From Acidimicrobiia bacterium (GTDB lineage Bacteria; Actinomycetota; Acidimicrobiia; Acidimicrobiales; Acidimicrobilacustridaceae): 10,338 nucleotides of DNA. The stretch spans positions 1 through 10,338 of the forward strand of contig VERC01000065.1 of assembly GCA_018882825.1 (NCBI GenBank), given 5' to 3'. Below are positions 5,430 to 10,338 of the stretch, in pieces; within the stretch, counting starts at the first letter, position 1; every line of letters begins with the position of its first letter. A program made the position numbers and the translations under genes. Below the pieces are notes generated by a model, which worked only from the letters and a program-made list of their open reading frames with translations, was not told the origin of the DNA and made no database searches.

Positions 5430-6542
5430 TCAGGGCAGGGTGGCGTCCAGGCCGGGCACCTCGATCCCCAGACGACGGGCGGTCAGGGCATTGACCGGGT
5501 TGTAGACGGCCATGGCCCCCATCTGGGGATCCCCCGATTGCTCCACGTAGGTCTGGGCGATGCGCACCATCACCAGGCCGAACTGGAACCCGGCCAGGGT
5601 CTCGTAGAAGTCGACATGGGTCGCTGGCCGGCCGGCCAGTTGCTCCCACAGCGCGATCGAGGCGTCGTGGTCGAGCATGCCGGGCAGCAGCGTGGCGCCA
5701 CCGGAGGCGAGGCTGAACTCCTGGAGGAACAGCCACCACCCGAGATCGCTCTCGCTGTTGCCCAGCGACACCATCTCCCAGTCGAACACACCGATGACCT
5801 CGGTGAGGTCGTCACCGCCGTACATCTGGTTGCCCGGTCGGGCGTCGCCCCAGCACAGTTCGATGAACTCGCCGTCATCGGGCCAGTTGGCCACCAACCA
5901 CTCCCATGTCGGGTCGATCACCGGATGGGCCTCACCGCGCAGGGCCCACTCCCGGTAGTTGCGGAAGTACCCCATCCGCTGCTCGGGACCGAGCGCGCCG
6001 TGATGGGTCAGATCGAGATGACCGAACCCGGCCGCCCGCCAGTCGACCTTGCCCACCCGCGTCATGGCCTCGATGCCGTTGTGGGCCCAACGCGCCCGCT
6101 GCTCCGGGGTCATGTCGCACACGAACCCCTCCTGTGTGTAGGGCGGCACGTCGCCGGGCACCTTGCCGTTCAGGCGATCCATCATGAAGAACGGTCCACC
6201 GATGATCGACGCGTCCCGTTCGGCCCAGCGCATGTGCGGCACCGGTACATCGGAACCCTCGCCCAGCAACTTCATGGACAGGTACTGCTGGGTCACCAGA
6301 TCGATCTCCGGGAACAGCAGGTTCATGGCCGGCTGACTGCGCAGCACCATCTCCGCCTCGACCGTCCGACCGTCTTCGTTCCACGTGGCGTCGAGCAGGA
6401 ACGTCTCGTTGGAGAAGCCGCTGGATTGTGGAACGACGAGATCGGTGATCGTCACTCCGGTGGCCTCGGGCATCTGCCGGGCCATCCACTCGGTGAGCAC
6501 TCCCTTGATCTGCTCCGGATCGCGCTGTCCCGTGACCGGCAT
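5430..6542 (-). CDS. Phosphotransferase family protein (APH/ACAD10-like kinase fold)
   Basis: The 370-residue protein has the aminoglycoside phosphotransferase/choline kinase-like fold of the ACAD10/11-type subfamily. The glycine-loop equivalent is SSGFSNETFLL (40-50), followed by the strand EMVLRSQP (64-71) with Arg in place of the usual Lys region. The catalytic loop is LCWGDARPGN (229-238) with Asp233 and Asn238, and the metal-binding motif is GVFDWEMVSLGNSESDLGWWLF (251-272) with Asp254. Trp231 replaces the His of the HGD motif, as is common in this subfamily. Such proteins occur next to acyl-CoA dehydrogenases and SDRs and are thought to phosphorylate hydroxyacyl substrates, so antibiotic resistance is not implied. 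Translation starts at ATG 6542 behind a strong GAGGGGGG site. It is divergent from the mycofactocin-type SDR, suggesting a shared regulon, which is inference. Confidence 0.9.
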   Translation of the reverse strand: MPVTGQRDPEQIKGVLTEWMARQMPEATGVTITDLVVPQSSGFSNETFLLDATWNEDGRTVEAEMVLRSQPAMNLLFPEIDLVTQQYLSMKLLGEGSDVPVPHMRWAERDASIIGGPFFMMDRLNGKVPGDVPPYTQEGFVCDMTPEQRARWAHNGIEAMTRVGKVDWRAAGFGHLDLTHHGALGPEQRMGYFRNYREWALRGEAHPVIDPTWEWLVANWPDDGEFIELCWGDARPGNQMYGGDDLTEVIGVFDWEMVSLGNSESDLGWWLFLQEFSLASGGATLLPGMLDHDASIALWEQLAGRPATHVDFYETLAGFQFGLVMVRIAQTYVEQSGDPQMGAMAVYNPVNALTARRLGIEVPGLDATLP

Positions 6543-6545
6543 GGT

Positions 6546-6553
6546 CCCCCCTC
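6546..6553 (-). promoter_or_regulatory. Strong ribosome-binding site for the phosphotransferase
   Basis: GAGGGGGG precedes the ATG by 3 nt on the minus strand and marks this gene as having a leadered mRNA, unlike several neighbours with leaderless geometry. Confidence 0.6.
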
Positions 6554-6575
6554 GTCGACTGGTCGTGACCGGGTG

Positions 6576-6581
6576 ACTCTA
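6576..6581 (-). promoter_or_regulatory. Candidate -10 (TAGAGT) for the phosphotransferase
   Basis: On the minus strand TAGAGT lies about 34 nt before the ATG, leaving room for a leader that carries the GAGGGGGG site. No good -35 is visible. It faces the plus-strand candidate at 6594-6599. Confidence 0.35.
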
Positions 6582-6593
6582 GGACGCCCGTCG

Positions 6594-6599
6594 TACGAT
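6594..6599 (+). promoter_or_regulatory. Candidate -10 (TACGAT) for the mycofactocin-type SDR
   Basis: TACGAT lies 48 nt upstream of the chosen ATG (6648). Its expected -35 position overlaps the divergent TAGAGT box, so the two promoters would overlap face to face. A TANNNT match alone is weak evidence. Confidence 0.3.
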
Positions 6600-6638
6600 C
6601 GCCCCGGCGACGGGGTGGAGCCCGGTCACCGGATGATC

Positions 6639-6645
6639 GGGGGAG
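6639..6645 (+). promoter_or_regulatory. Ribosome-binding site for the mycofactocin-type SDR
   Basis: GGGGGAG just before ATG 6648 supports this start over the in-frame ATG at 6633, which lacks such a site. The spacing is short (2 nt from the last G). Confidence 0.45.
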
Positions 6646-6647
6646 TG

Positions 6648-7490
6648 ATGGGCACAGCCGGGCTGTTGGACGGACGGGTGGCGTGGGTGACGGGAGCGGC
6701 CCGGGGACAGGGACGGGCCCACGCGGTGGCTCTGGCCGCCGAGGGTGCCGACGTGATCGTCACCGACCTGTGCGCCGACATCGCCACCGTTCCCTACTCA
6801 CTGGGGACCGAGGCCGAACTGGCCGAGACCGTCGCCCTGGTCGAGGCCCGGGGGCGTCGATGTCTGTCGATGGTGGCCGACGTGCGCGACACCGCGGCGC
6901 TCGATGAGGTGGTGGCGACCGGCCTCGAGGCCTTCGGACGCATCGACATCTGTGTGGCCAACGCCGGTGTCACGGGGTACGGACGGTTCCACGAGCTCGA
7001 CGACACGACATGGCAGGACATGATCGACGTCGATCTCACCGGCACGTTCCGCACCATCCGCGCCGTGCTGCCTCACATGCTCGAACGTCGCTTCGGACGG
7101 GTGATCGCCACCGCATCGATGGCCGGGCGCATGGGCAACCCCAACCTCGCGCACTACGTGGCGGCCAAGTGGGGGGTGATCGGGATGATCAAGACGTTGG
7201 CCATGGAGGTGGCCAACAAGGGCATCACCGCCAACGTGATCGCACCGGCGGCGGTCGACACGCCGATGTTGCACAACCCGGCCATGTACGCATTGTTCTG
7301 TCCTGATCTCGACGCGCCGACCCGCGAGGACGTCGCGCCGCGGTACCGGGCCATGAATCGCATGGGTGTGCCGTGGATGGATCCCGGTGAGATCTCGCGG
7401 GCGGTGGTGTTCCTCGCCGCCGATGACGCCGGGGTGTCGACCGGTCAGGTGCTGGAGATCAGCCTCGGTTCGTCGGCCGGCACGCACTGA
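6648..7490 (+). CDS. Mycofactocin-coupled SDR family oxidoreductase
   Basis: The 280-residue protein is a classical SDR with the hallmarks of the mycofactocin-dependent subfamily. The cofactor loop is VTGAARGQGRAHAVALA (14-30), followed by DLCADIATVPYSLGTEAELAETVALVE (40-66), where these proteins have an extra segment thought to bury the NAD(H) so it cannot exchange freely. ANAG is at 104-107, and the catalytic Ser157, Tyr170 and Lys174 are in SMAG and YVAAK. The C-terminal FCPDLDAPTRED and LAADDAGVSTGQVLEI also fit. Asp129 stands where the tetrad Asn normally is (DVDLTG rather than DVNLTG). The usual final VDAG is replaced by ISLGSSAGTH. Family members oxidise alcohols and pass electrons to the peptide-derived redox cofactor mycofactocin. 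No mycofactocin biosynthesis gene is in the window. The start ATG 6648 follows GGGGGAG. A much longer frame reaching back to 5538 is antisense shadow and is rejected. Confidence 0.92.
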   Translation: MGTAGLLDGRVAWVTGAARGQGRAHAVALAAEGADVIVTDLCADIATVPYSLGTEAELAETVALVEARGRRCLSMVADVRDTAALDEVVATGLEAFGRIDICVANAGVTGYGRFHELDDTTWQDMIDVDLTGTFRTIRAVLPHMLERRFGRVIATASMAGRMGNPNLAHYVAAKWGVIGMIKTLAMEVANKGITANVIAPAAVDTPMLHNPAMYALFCPDLDAPTREDVAPRYRAMNRMGVPWMDPGEISRAVVFLAADDAGVSTGQVLEISLGSSAGTH

Positions 7491-7500
7491 GGCGCGCCGG

Positions 7501-7701
7501 TCACGGACAGCCGAGACCGTTGAGGGTGGCACACGGCGGACACAGCCGTGCCGGCCCGTCGGCGGAACCGTAGATGCGGGCGTCGGGCGCGCCGCAGGCC
7601 ATGCACGGGCCTTGCGGGTCGAGGACCTCGTGGCCCTCGACCCCGGACTCGGCGGCGTGCTTCCCGGAACCGTCGTCGCCGGTGGTGTGCGGCTCGGTCA
7701 T
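7501..7701 (-). CDS. Small Cys4 putative zinc-ribbon protein, 66 aa
   Basis: No named family is recognised. The 66-residue protein has a polar N-terminal half and a C-terminal module with two CxxC knuckles, CMAC (33-36) and CPPC (54-57), 17 residues apart, which is typical zinc-ribbon geometry; an extra Cys65 sits near the end. Such mini-ribbons bind zinc and often protein or nucleic acid partners. ATG 7701 lies two bases past the stop of the membrane-protein gene upstream. GTG 7707, overlapping that stop in GTGA, is an alternative giving two more residues. It is therefore probably co-translated with that gene. It converges on the SDR with only 10 nt between the stops. The function is unknown, and zinc binding is inference from the cysteine spacing. 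Confidence 0.72.
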   Translation of the reverse strand: MTEPHTTGDDGSGKHAAESGVEGHEVLDPQGPCMACGAPDARIYGSADGPARLCPPCATLNGLGCP

Positions 7702-7703
7702 CG

Positions 7704-8555
7704 TCACTGCTCGCAGATGGCGATGATGGTTGAGTCGAATCGACCGTCACCGGGAGCGGTCTCCACCAGGGCGTCGCACAGATCCTGGAAGGTGCGCTCG
7801 ATGGCGGCATCGAGTTGCGGCGCCGAATCCTCGAGCCAGTTCGCCAGTTCGACCCGCGAACCGGACTCCAACCAACGACGCACGAGCGCCGGGATGTCGT
7901 TCGTCCATCGCTGCCACGTCTGGTAGTGGCTGCGGGCCAGATCCCGCACTTCGTCGGCCACCGAACCGTCCGACCACGGACGTTCTTCCAGCGCGGTGTC
8001 GATGTCGGCGAGGTCGCGCGAGAACTGTTCCACCTGGGCCTGCATGTCGTCGTACCACGACGCGTCCATGGTGACGGCACCCGATGATCGACCCGACCGT
8101 GCGTTGCTCGACGGAGCCACGCGGTTGGCCTGATAGGACTCCCAGAACGTCTGGATGAACACGAGGTTGGTGCGTTCGGAGCCGAGCAGGTCGACGATCG
8201 CCTGTTGATAGGAGGGATCGTTCGACGAGGCCCGTCGGGCCGAGTGATCGGCCACCGCAGCCACCGTGCCCAGCACGAGCACCACGGCCAGGAGTGCCGC
8301 CCCGATGGCCACGCTAAGTGACCGTCGGCGATGGGGCGTCGTCTCCTCGTCGTCGGTGTCGGCGCCGAGGCGCCCGGCCCGGTACACGCCGGCGCTGAAC
8401 GGCGAGGTGGGCCCGGCGGCCAGCGGTTCGGGATCGTGATCGGGCGGGGGCGTGGGCGGACGCGACGCGTTGGAGTCGGTCAGGCCGGGGGGCGTCGGGT
8501 ACCACTGTCCGTCGCCCGCCTGCCACCAGTCCGGTCCGGGCGGCGTGTCGCTCAT
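7704..8555 (-). CDS. Single-pass membrane protein with N-terminal WWQAGDGQWYP motif
   Basis: The 283-residue protein opens with GPDWWQAGDGQWYPTPP (7-23), a short Trp-rich module close to DUF2510-type repeats and very frequent in Acidimicrobiia. A Pro/Asp-rich linker (30-75), a basic stop HRRR (75-78) and one transmembrane helix at about 80-102 (LSVAIGAALLAVVLVLGTVAAVA) follow. The remaining 180 residues are predicted to lie outside the cytoplasm and to be mostly helical (DDMQAQVEQFSRDLADIDTALEERPW). They contain two cysteines, Cys260 and Cys281, that could form a disulfide. No enzyme motif is seen. With the Trp module inside and the helical domain outside, a sensing or scaffold role is possible but is inference. 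Start ATG 8555 has TATCGT 9 nt upstream. The next gene downstream encodes the Cys4 protein and is almost overlapping. Confidence 0.85.
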   Translation of the reverse strand: MSDTPPGPDWWQAGDGQWYPTPPGLTDSNASRPPTPPPDHDPEPLAAGPTSPFSAGVYRAGRLGADTDDEETTPHRRRSLSVAIGAALLAVVLVLGTVAAVADHSARRASSNDPSYQQAIVDLLGSERTNLVFIQTFWESYQANRVAPSSNARSGRSSGAVTMDASWYDDMQAQVEQFSRDLADIDTALEERPWSDGSVADEVRDLARSHYQTWQRWTNDIPALVRRWLESGSRVELANWLEDSAPQLDAAIERTFQDLCDALVETAPGDGRFDSTIIAICEQ

Positions 8556-8564
8556 GGGCGGCCC

Positions 8565-8570
8565 ACGATA
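8565..8570 (-). promoter_or_regulatory. Candidate -10 (TATCGT) for the WWQAGDGQWYP membrane protein
   Basis: On the minus strand TATCGT is followed by 9 nt and the ATG. This would give a leader of only a few bases, slightly longer than the leaderless geometry elsewhere. No ribosome-binding site fits in between. Confidence 0.4.
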
Positions 8571-8592
8571 CGCAGCGGGAACGATGACCGGC

Positions 8593-8611
8593 GGTCGGGC
8601 GCGGGCCGACC
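8593..8611 (-). terminator. Weak hairpin after the multi-pass membrane protein gene
   Basis: GGTCGG and CCGACC form a 6-bp stem with a 7-nt loop, 16 nt past the stop of the gene at 8628-10067 and before the next gene's promoter candidate. There is no T-run. The stem is short, so this is a low-confidence terminator. Confidence 0.28.
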
Positions 8612-8627
8612 AGTGCCGATGCCCCGA

Positions 8628-10067
8628 TCAGCGCAGGGCGCCCATCATCTCCTGGCAGGTCGCCGGGCCATCGAGGTCGACGGAGCGGTACGTCAACGCC
8701 TTGTTCCACCACCACGCCGGTGCCCGGCCCAGCGTCGAGTCGTCACGGGTGTGCGGCACCGTCGTCACCACGCCGTCACGTTCGTACACGAGCGAGAAGT
8801 CGCGGGCCGTCGCCGTGTACTGGCGCAGGTTCACCATCGGTACCCGATCACCCGAGTCGACGTAGTCCGACAGCGCCGGATCGGACGAGACGAGGATCCG
8901 CACCAGGTCACCGGACTCGTCGAGCATGGACAACGTACCGGGGACCAGCCACGAGTTCGTCTCGCCCCGGGCCGTCACCAGATTGGCGTACATGTTCCAC
9001 GACGTGGCCGTGCGCACACCGAGCCACGGTCCGAGACCGATGATGACGGCGAGCGACGGCCACATCAGCATCCATCGATCGTCCGGCAGCAGTGCCACGT
9101 CGGAACGGAGGGTGTGAGTGCGCACCGCGCCGAACACCACTCCTCCCCACAGCACCGCGCCGATCGTCCACCACGACACCTCGCGACCGTGGCCGATCGC
9201 CGACGACCACCCTCGCTCGTCGTCGAGCGACTGCCAGACCAGCAGCGATGCCAACGACGCGGTCACCACGATGGTGACGACGCGTGCCACCGTGCGCCCG
9301 CCCCTGCCCCGCAGCCATCGCCCGAACTCGTCGAACCAGTCGTCGGGTAGGAACAGCACCGCCATCATGGCGATGACGACCGAGAAGTCGGAGAACGAAT
9401 GGTCGGTGTTGATCGAGATGATCCCGTGGAAGGAGACGGCCAGGATCACACCGAGCACCCGTGTGCGCGCAATGGTCAGCAGCACGACCACCGAGGTCTC
9501 CAGGGCCATCACGACGAAGGGGACGACGCGTGTCCATCCGACTTCACTCGTCGCGCCGAGACCGGAGAGACCGACGGTGGTCGCCACCTGGTCGAGGAAC
9601 ACGTTCGCGCAACTCACCGATGCATCGGTGAACGACGAGTTGTACTTGGCGAACGCCGCGAAGCCGTAGGCCACGAGGAACACCAGGCGAGCCGAGGCGA
9701 ATCCGTCGACGGCCAGCGCGTCATCGACGTTCCGTGGTCGACGCAACGCGCCGATCGTCATCGACGCCAGGATCGTCATCGCCACGATCGACGCAAGGAG
9801 CCAGTGGTTGCCCAGACGCGGCGCCTCGACCCACGCTGTCACCGGCACCCCGATGCACACCACGGCCAGCACGGGATTCGATCGGGGACGACACAGCAGC
9901 ACCAGTGCGACCAGTCCCAGGGCGAGATGGGTCACGTTCCACATCGTCACGCCCGCCAGCAGCGCGCTCGGTCCCGGCAGGTACAGCGTGTGGATCAGCA
10001 CTGCCACCGCCCACAGCCACACGAACACGACGCGACGCGTCCCGTCGTGATTCGCCGGTGGACTCAT
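8628..10067 (-). CDS. Multi-pass membrane protein, possibly HTTM/VKGC-like
   Basis: The 479-residue protein has about eleven hydrophobic segments, roughly at 12-30, 37-58, 64-80, 88-108, 125-140, 181-200, 204-220, 228-240, 259-278, 298-315 and 334-349. A soluble C-terminal tail of about 125 residues follows. The pattern resembles HTTM-domain proteins, distant relatives of vitamin K-dependent gamma-carboxylase. LVAYGFAAFAKYNSSFTD (131-148) places a Lys (141) in a membrane helix next to an extracellular-type loop. VSFHGIISINTDHSFSDFSVVIA (211-233) places His214 in another. SWNMY (356-360) precedes the tail, as the W-x-M-[FY] does in that group. The family call is tentative and no reaction is assigned. 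Start ATG 10067 is chosen because TACGTT ends 6 nt before it. Reading further upstream to 10337 would run antisense to recC and adds low-complexity Arg/Ser/Pro sequence. Confidence 0.85.
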   Translation of the reverse strand: MSPPANHDGTRRVVFVWLWAVAVLIHTLYLPGPSALLAGVTMWNVTHLALGLVALVLLCRPRSNPVLAVVCIGVPVTAWVEAPRLGNHWLLASIVAMTILASMTIGALRRPRNVDDALAVDGFASARLVFLVAYGFAAFAKYNSSFTDASVSCANVFLDQVATTVGLSGLGATSEVGWTRVVPFVVMALETSVVVLLTIARTRVLGVILAVSFHGIISINTDHSFSDFSVVIAMMAVLFLPDDWFDEFGRWLRGRGGRTVARVVTIVVTASLASLLVWQSLDDERGWSSAIGHGREVSWWTIGAVLWGGVVFGAVRTHTLRSDVALLPDDRWMLMWPSLAVIIGLGPWLGVRTATSWNMYANLVTARGETNSWLVPGTLSMLDESGDLVRILVSSDPALSDYVDSGDRVPMVNLRQYTATARDFSLVYERDGVVTTVPHTRDDSTLGRAPAWWWNKALTYRSVDLDGPATCQEMMGALR

Positions 10068-10073
10068 CGCGTC

Positions 10074-10079
10074 AACGTA
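10074..10079 (-). promoter_or_regulatory. Leaderless-type -10 box (TACGTT) for the multi-pass membrane protein
   Basis: On the minus strand TACGTT ends exactly 6 nt before ATG 10067. It is one of five hexamers with this geometry in the window and decides the start of the gene against a long upstream extension. Confidence 0.5.
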
Positions 10080-10119
10080 CCGGTGGCGGCCCACCCGATC
10101 CGGTGTCACAGGCCGTCGG

Positions 10120-10125
10120 TAGTGT
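10120..10125 (+). promoter_or_regulatory. Leaderless-type -10 box (TAGTGT) for recC
   Basis: TAGTGT ends 6 nt before the GTG at 10132. Together with the divergent TACGTT box 41 bp away, it defines a 64-bp intergenic region that must hold both promoters. Confidence 0.5.
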
Positions 10126-10131
10126 GCGCCC

Positions 10132-10338
10132 GTGTCGTTCCATCTGACCGTCGGCGGATCCCTCGAACCACTGGCCGATGCCCTCGCCGAGCTCCTGGCC
10201 GTCCCTGCGCCCGGCGCCGACCCGTTCGACGCAGAGCTCGTCCTCGTGCCTTCGGCCGGTGTGCGAGCCTGGCTCGGCGCCCGACTGGCCCGCCGACTGG
10301 GGGCCACGGCCCGGGGCGGCGACGGCGTGGTGGCCAAC
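10132..10338 (+). CDS. recC: Exodeoxyribonuclease V gamma subunit RecC, N-terminal 69 residues (3' truncated)
   Basis: The frame from GTG 10132 stays open to the window edge. It reads SFHLTVGGSLEPLADALAEL, then DPFDAELVLVPSAGVRAWLGARLARRLGA and GGDGVVAN. This matches the start of actinobacterial RecC proteins: the L-x-x-AL-AELLA helix, the DPF-x-x-E-[VL]-V-x-VP strand leading into G-V-x-x-WL-x-x-[RQ]L, and the GGDGV-x-AN segment. RecC is the non-motor scaffold of RecBCD that recognises Chi and splits the strands during double-strand break repair. Only about 69 residues are visible, so integrity and the recB/recD neighbours cannot be checked. The TAGTGT box at leaderless distance supports this GTG. 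The gene diverges from the membrane-protein gene and marks a change to DNA-repair functions to the right. Confidence 0.85.
   Translation, partial: MSFHLTVGGSLEPLADALAELLAVPAPGADPFDAELVLVPSAGVRAWLGARLARRLGATARGGDGVVAN

Noticed and set aside
5416..5739. Extension of the small secreted protein to 217 codons
   Set aside because: The extra part overlaps the phosphotransferase C-terminus in another frame and reads as Arg/Pro-rich shadow sequence.
5430..6542. Aminoglycoside resistance kinase
   Set aside because: It shares the APH fold, but the WGDARPGN loop and the SDR neighbour fit the ACAD10/11-like metabolic subfamily, so resistance is not supported.
5538..6647. Long upstream extension of the mycofactocin-type SDR frame
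   Set aside because: The extension is antisense to the well-supported phosphotransferase, and the SDR's natural N-terminus and a ribosome-binding site occur at 6648.
7491..7500. GGCGCGCC palindrome between the convergent SDR and Cys4 genes as a terminator
   Set aside because: Eight self-complementary bases without a loop are too short to form a stable hairpin and are common by chance in high-GC DNA.
10068..10337. 90-residue N-terminal extension of the multi-pass membrane protein
   Set aside because: It would run antisense to recC and is Arg/Ser/Pro/Ala low-complexity. The ATG at 10067 has a TACGTT box at leaderless distance.
1..10338. Defence island, CRISPR array, prophage or transposon
   Set aside because: No repeat-spacer structure, transposase, integrase, toxin-antitoxin pair or nuclease was seen apart from the housekeeping recC start. 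No tRNA or rRNA was recognised.

Overview
The window is high-GC bacterial chromosome with densely packed genes. It probably comes from an actinobacterium of the class Acidimicrobiia (Ilumatobacter-like). The main clues are the N-terminal WWQAGDGQWYPTP motif of the protein at 7704-8555, a mycofactocin-type SDR at 6648-7490, and start codons preceded by a TANNNT box at a fixed leaderless distance. This placement is inference; no rRNA or other marker gene is present.

Layout. (1) Positions 1-2297 (+) hold the end of an SDR oxidoreductase, a double-hotdog MaoC/FAS1-like hydratase whose start overlaps the SDR stop, and a microsomal-type epoxide hydrolase. Together they look like a catabolic or lipid-modifying cluster. 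(2) Positions 2294-3060 (-) hold a small protein of unknown function followed by an NTF2/SnoaL-like protein; the latter's stop overlaps that of the epoxide hydrolase. (3) Positions 3257-5046 (+) hold a dTDP-sugar epimerase-like cupin, a GT2 glycosyltransferase and an S4-domain RNA-binding protein. The first two form a small surface-glycan pair. The run ends at a 26-bp perfect palindrome shared with the convergent gene. (4) Positions 5086-6542 (-) hold a tiny predicted secreted protein and an APH/ACAD10-like phosphotransferase. The phosphotransferase diverges from (5) the mycofactocin-type SDR at 6648-7490 (+). (6) Positions 7501-10067 (-) hold a small Cys4 protein, a single-pass membrane protein with the Acidimicrobiia N-terminal motif, and a 479-residue multi-pass membrane protein that may be HTTM/VKGC-like. 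(7) The first 69 codons of recC run off the right end from 10132 (+).

No RNA gene, CRISPR array, insertion sequence, integrase or recognisable defence island was seen. The clearest pattern is regulatory: five genes have a -10-like hexamer (four strict TANNNT, one CAGGAT) ending exactly 6 nt before the start codon. In one case the TAG stop codon of the preceding gene forms the first half of that box. The rest is mostly ordinary metabolism. Several odd active-site residues, two small proteins of unknown function and the possible HTTM-like protein are the items most worth following up.
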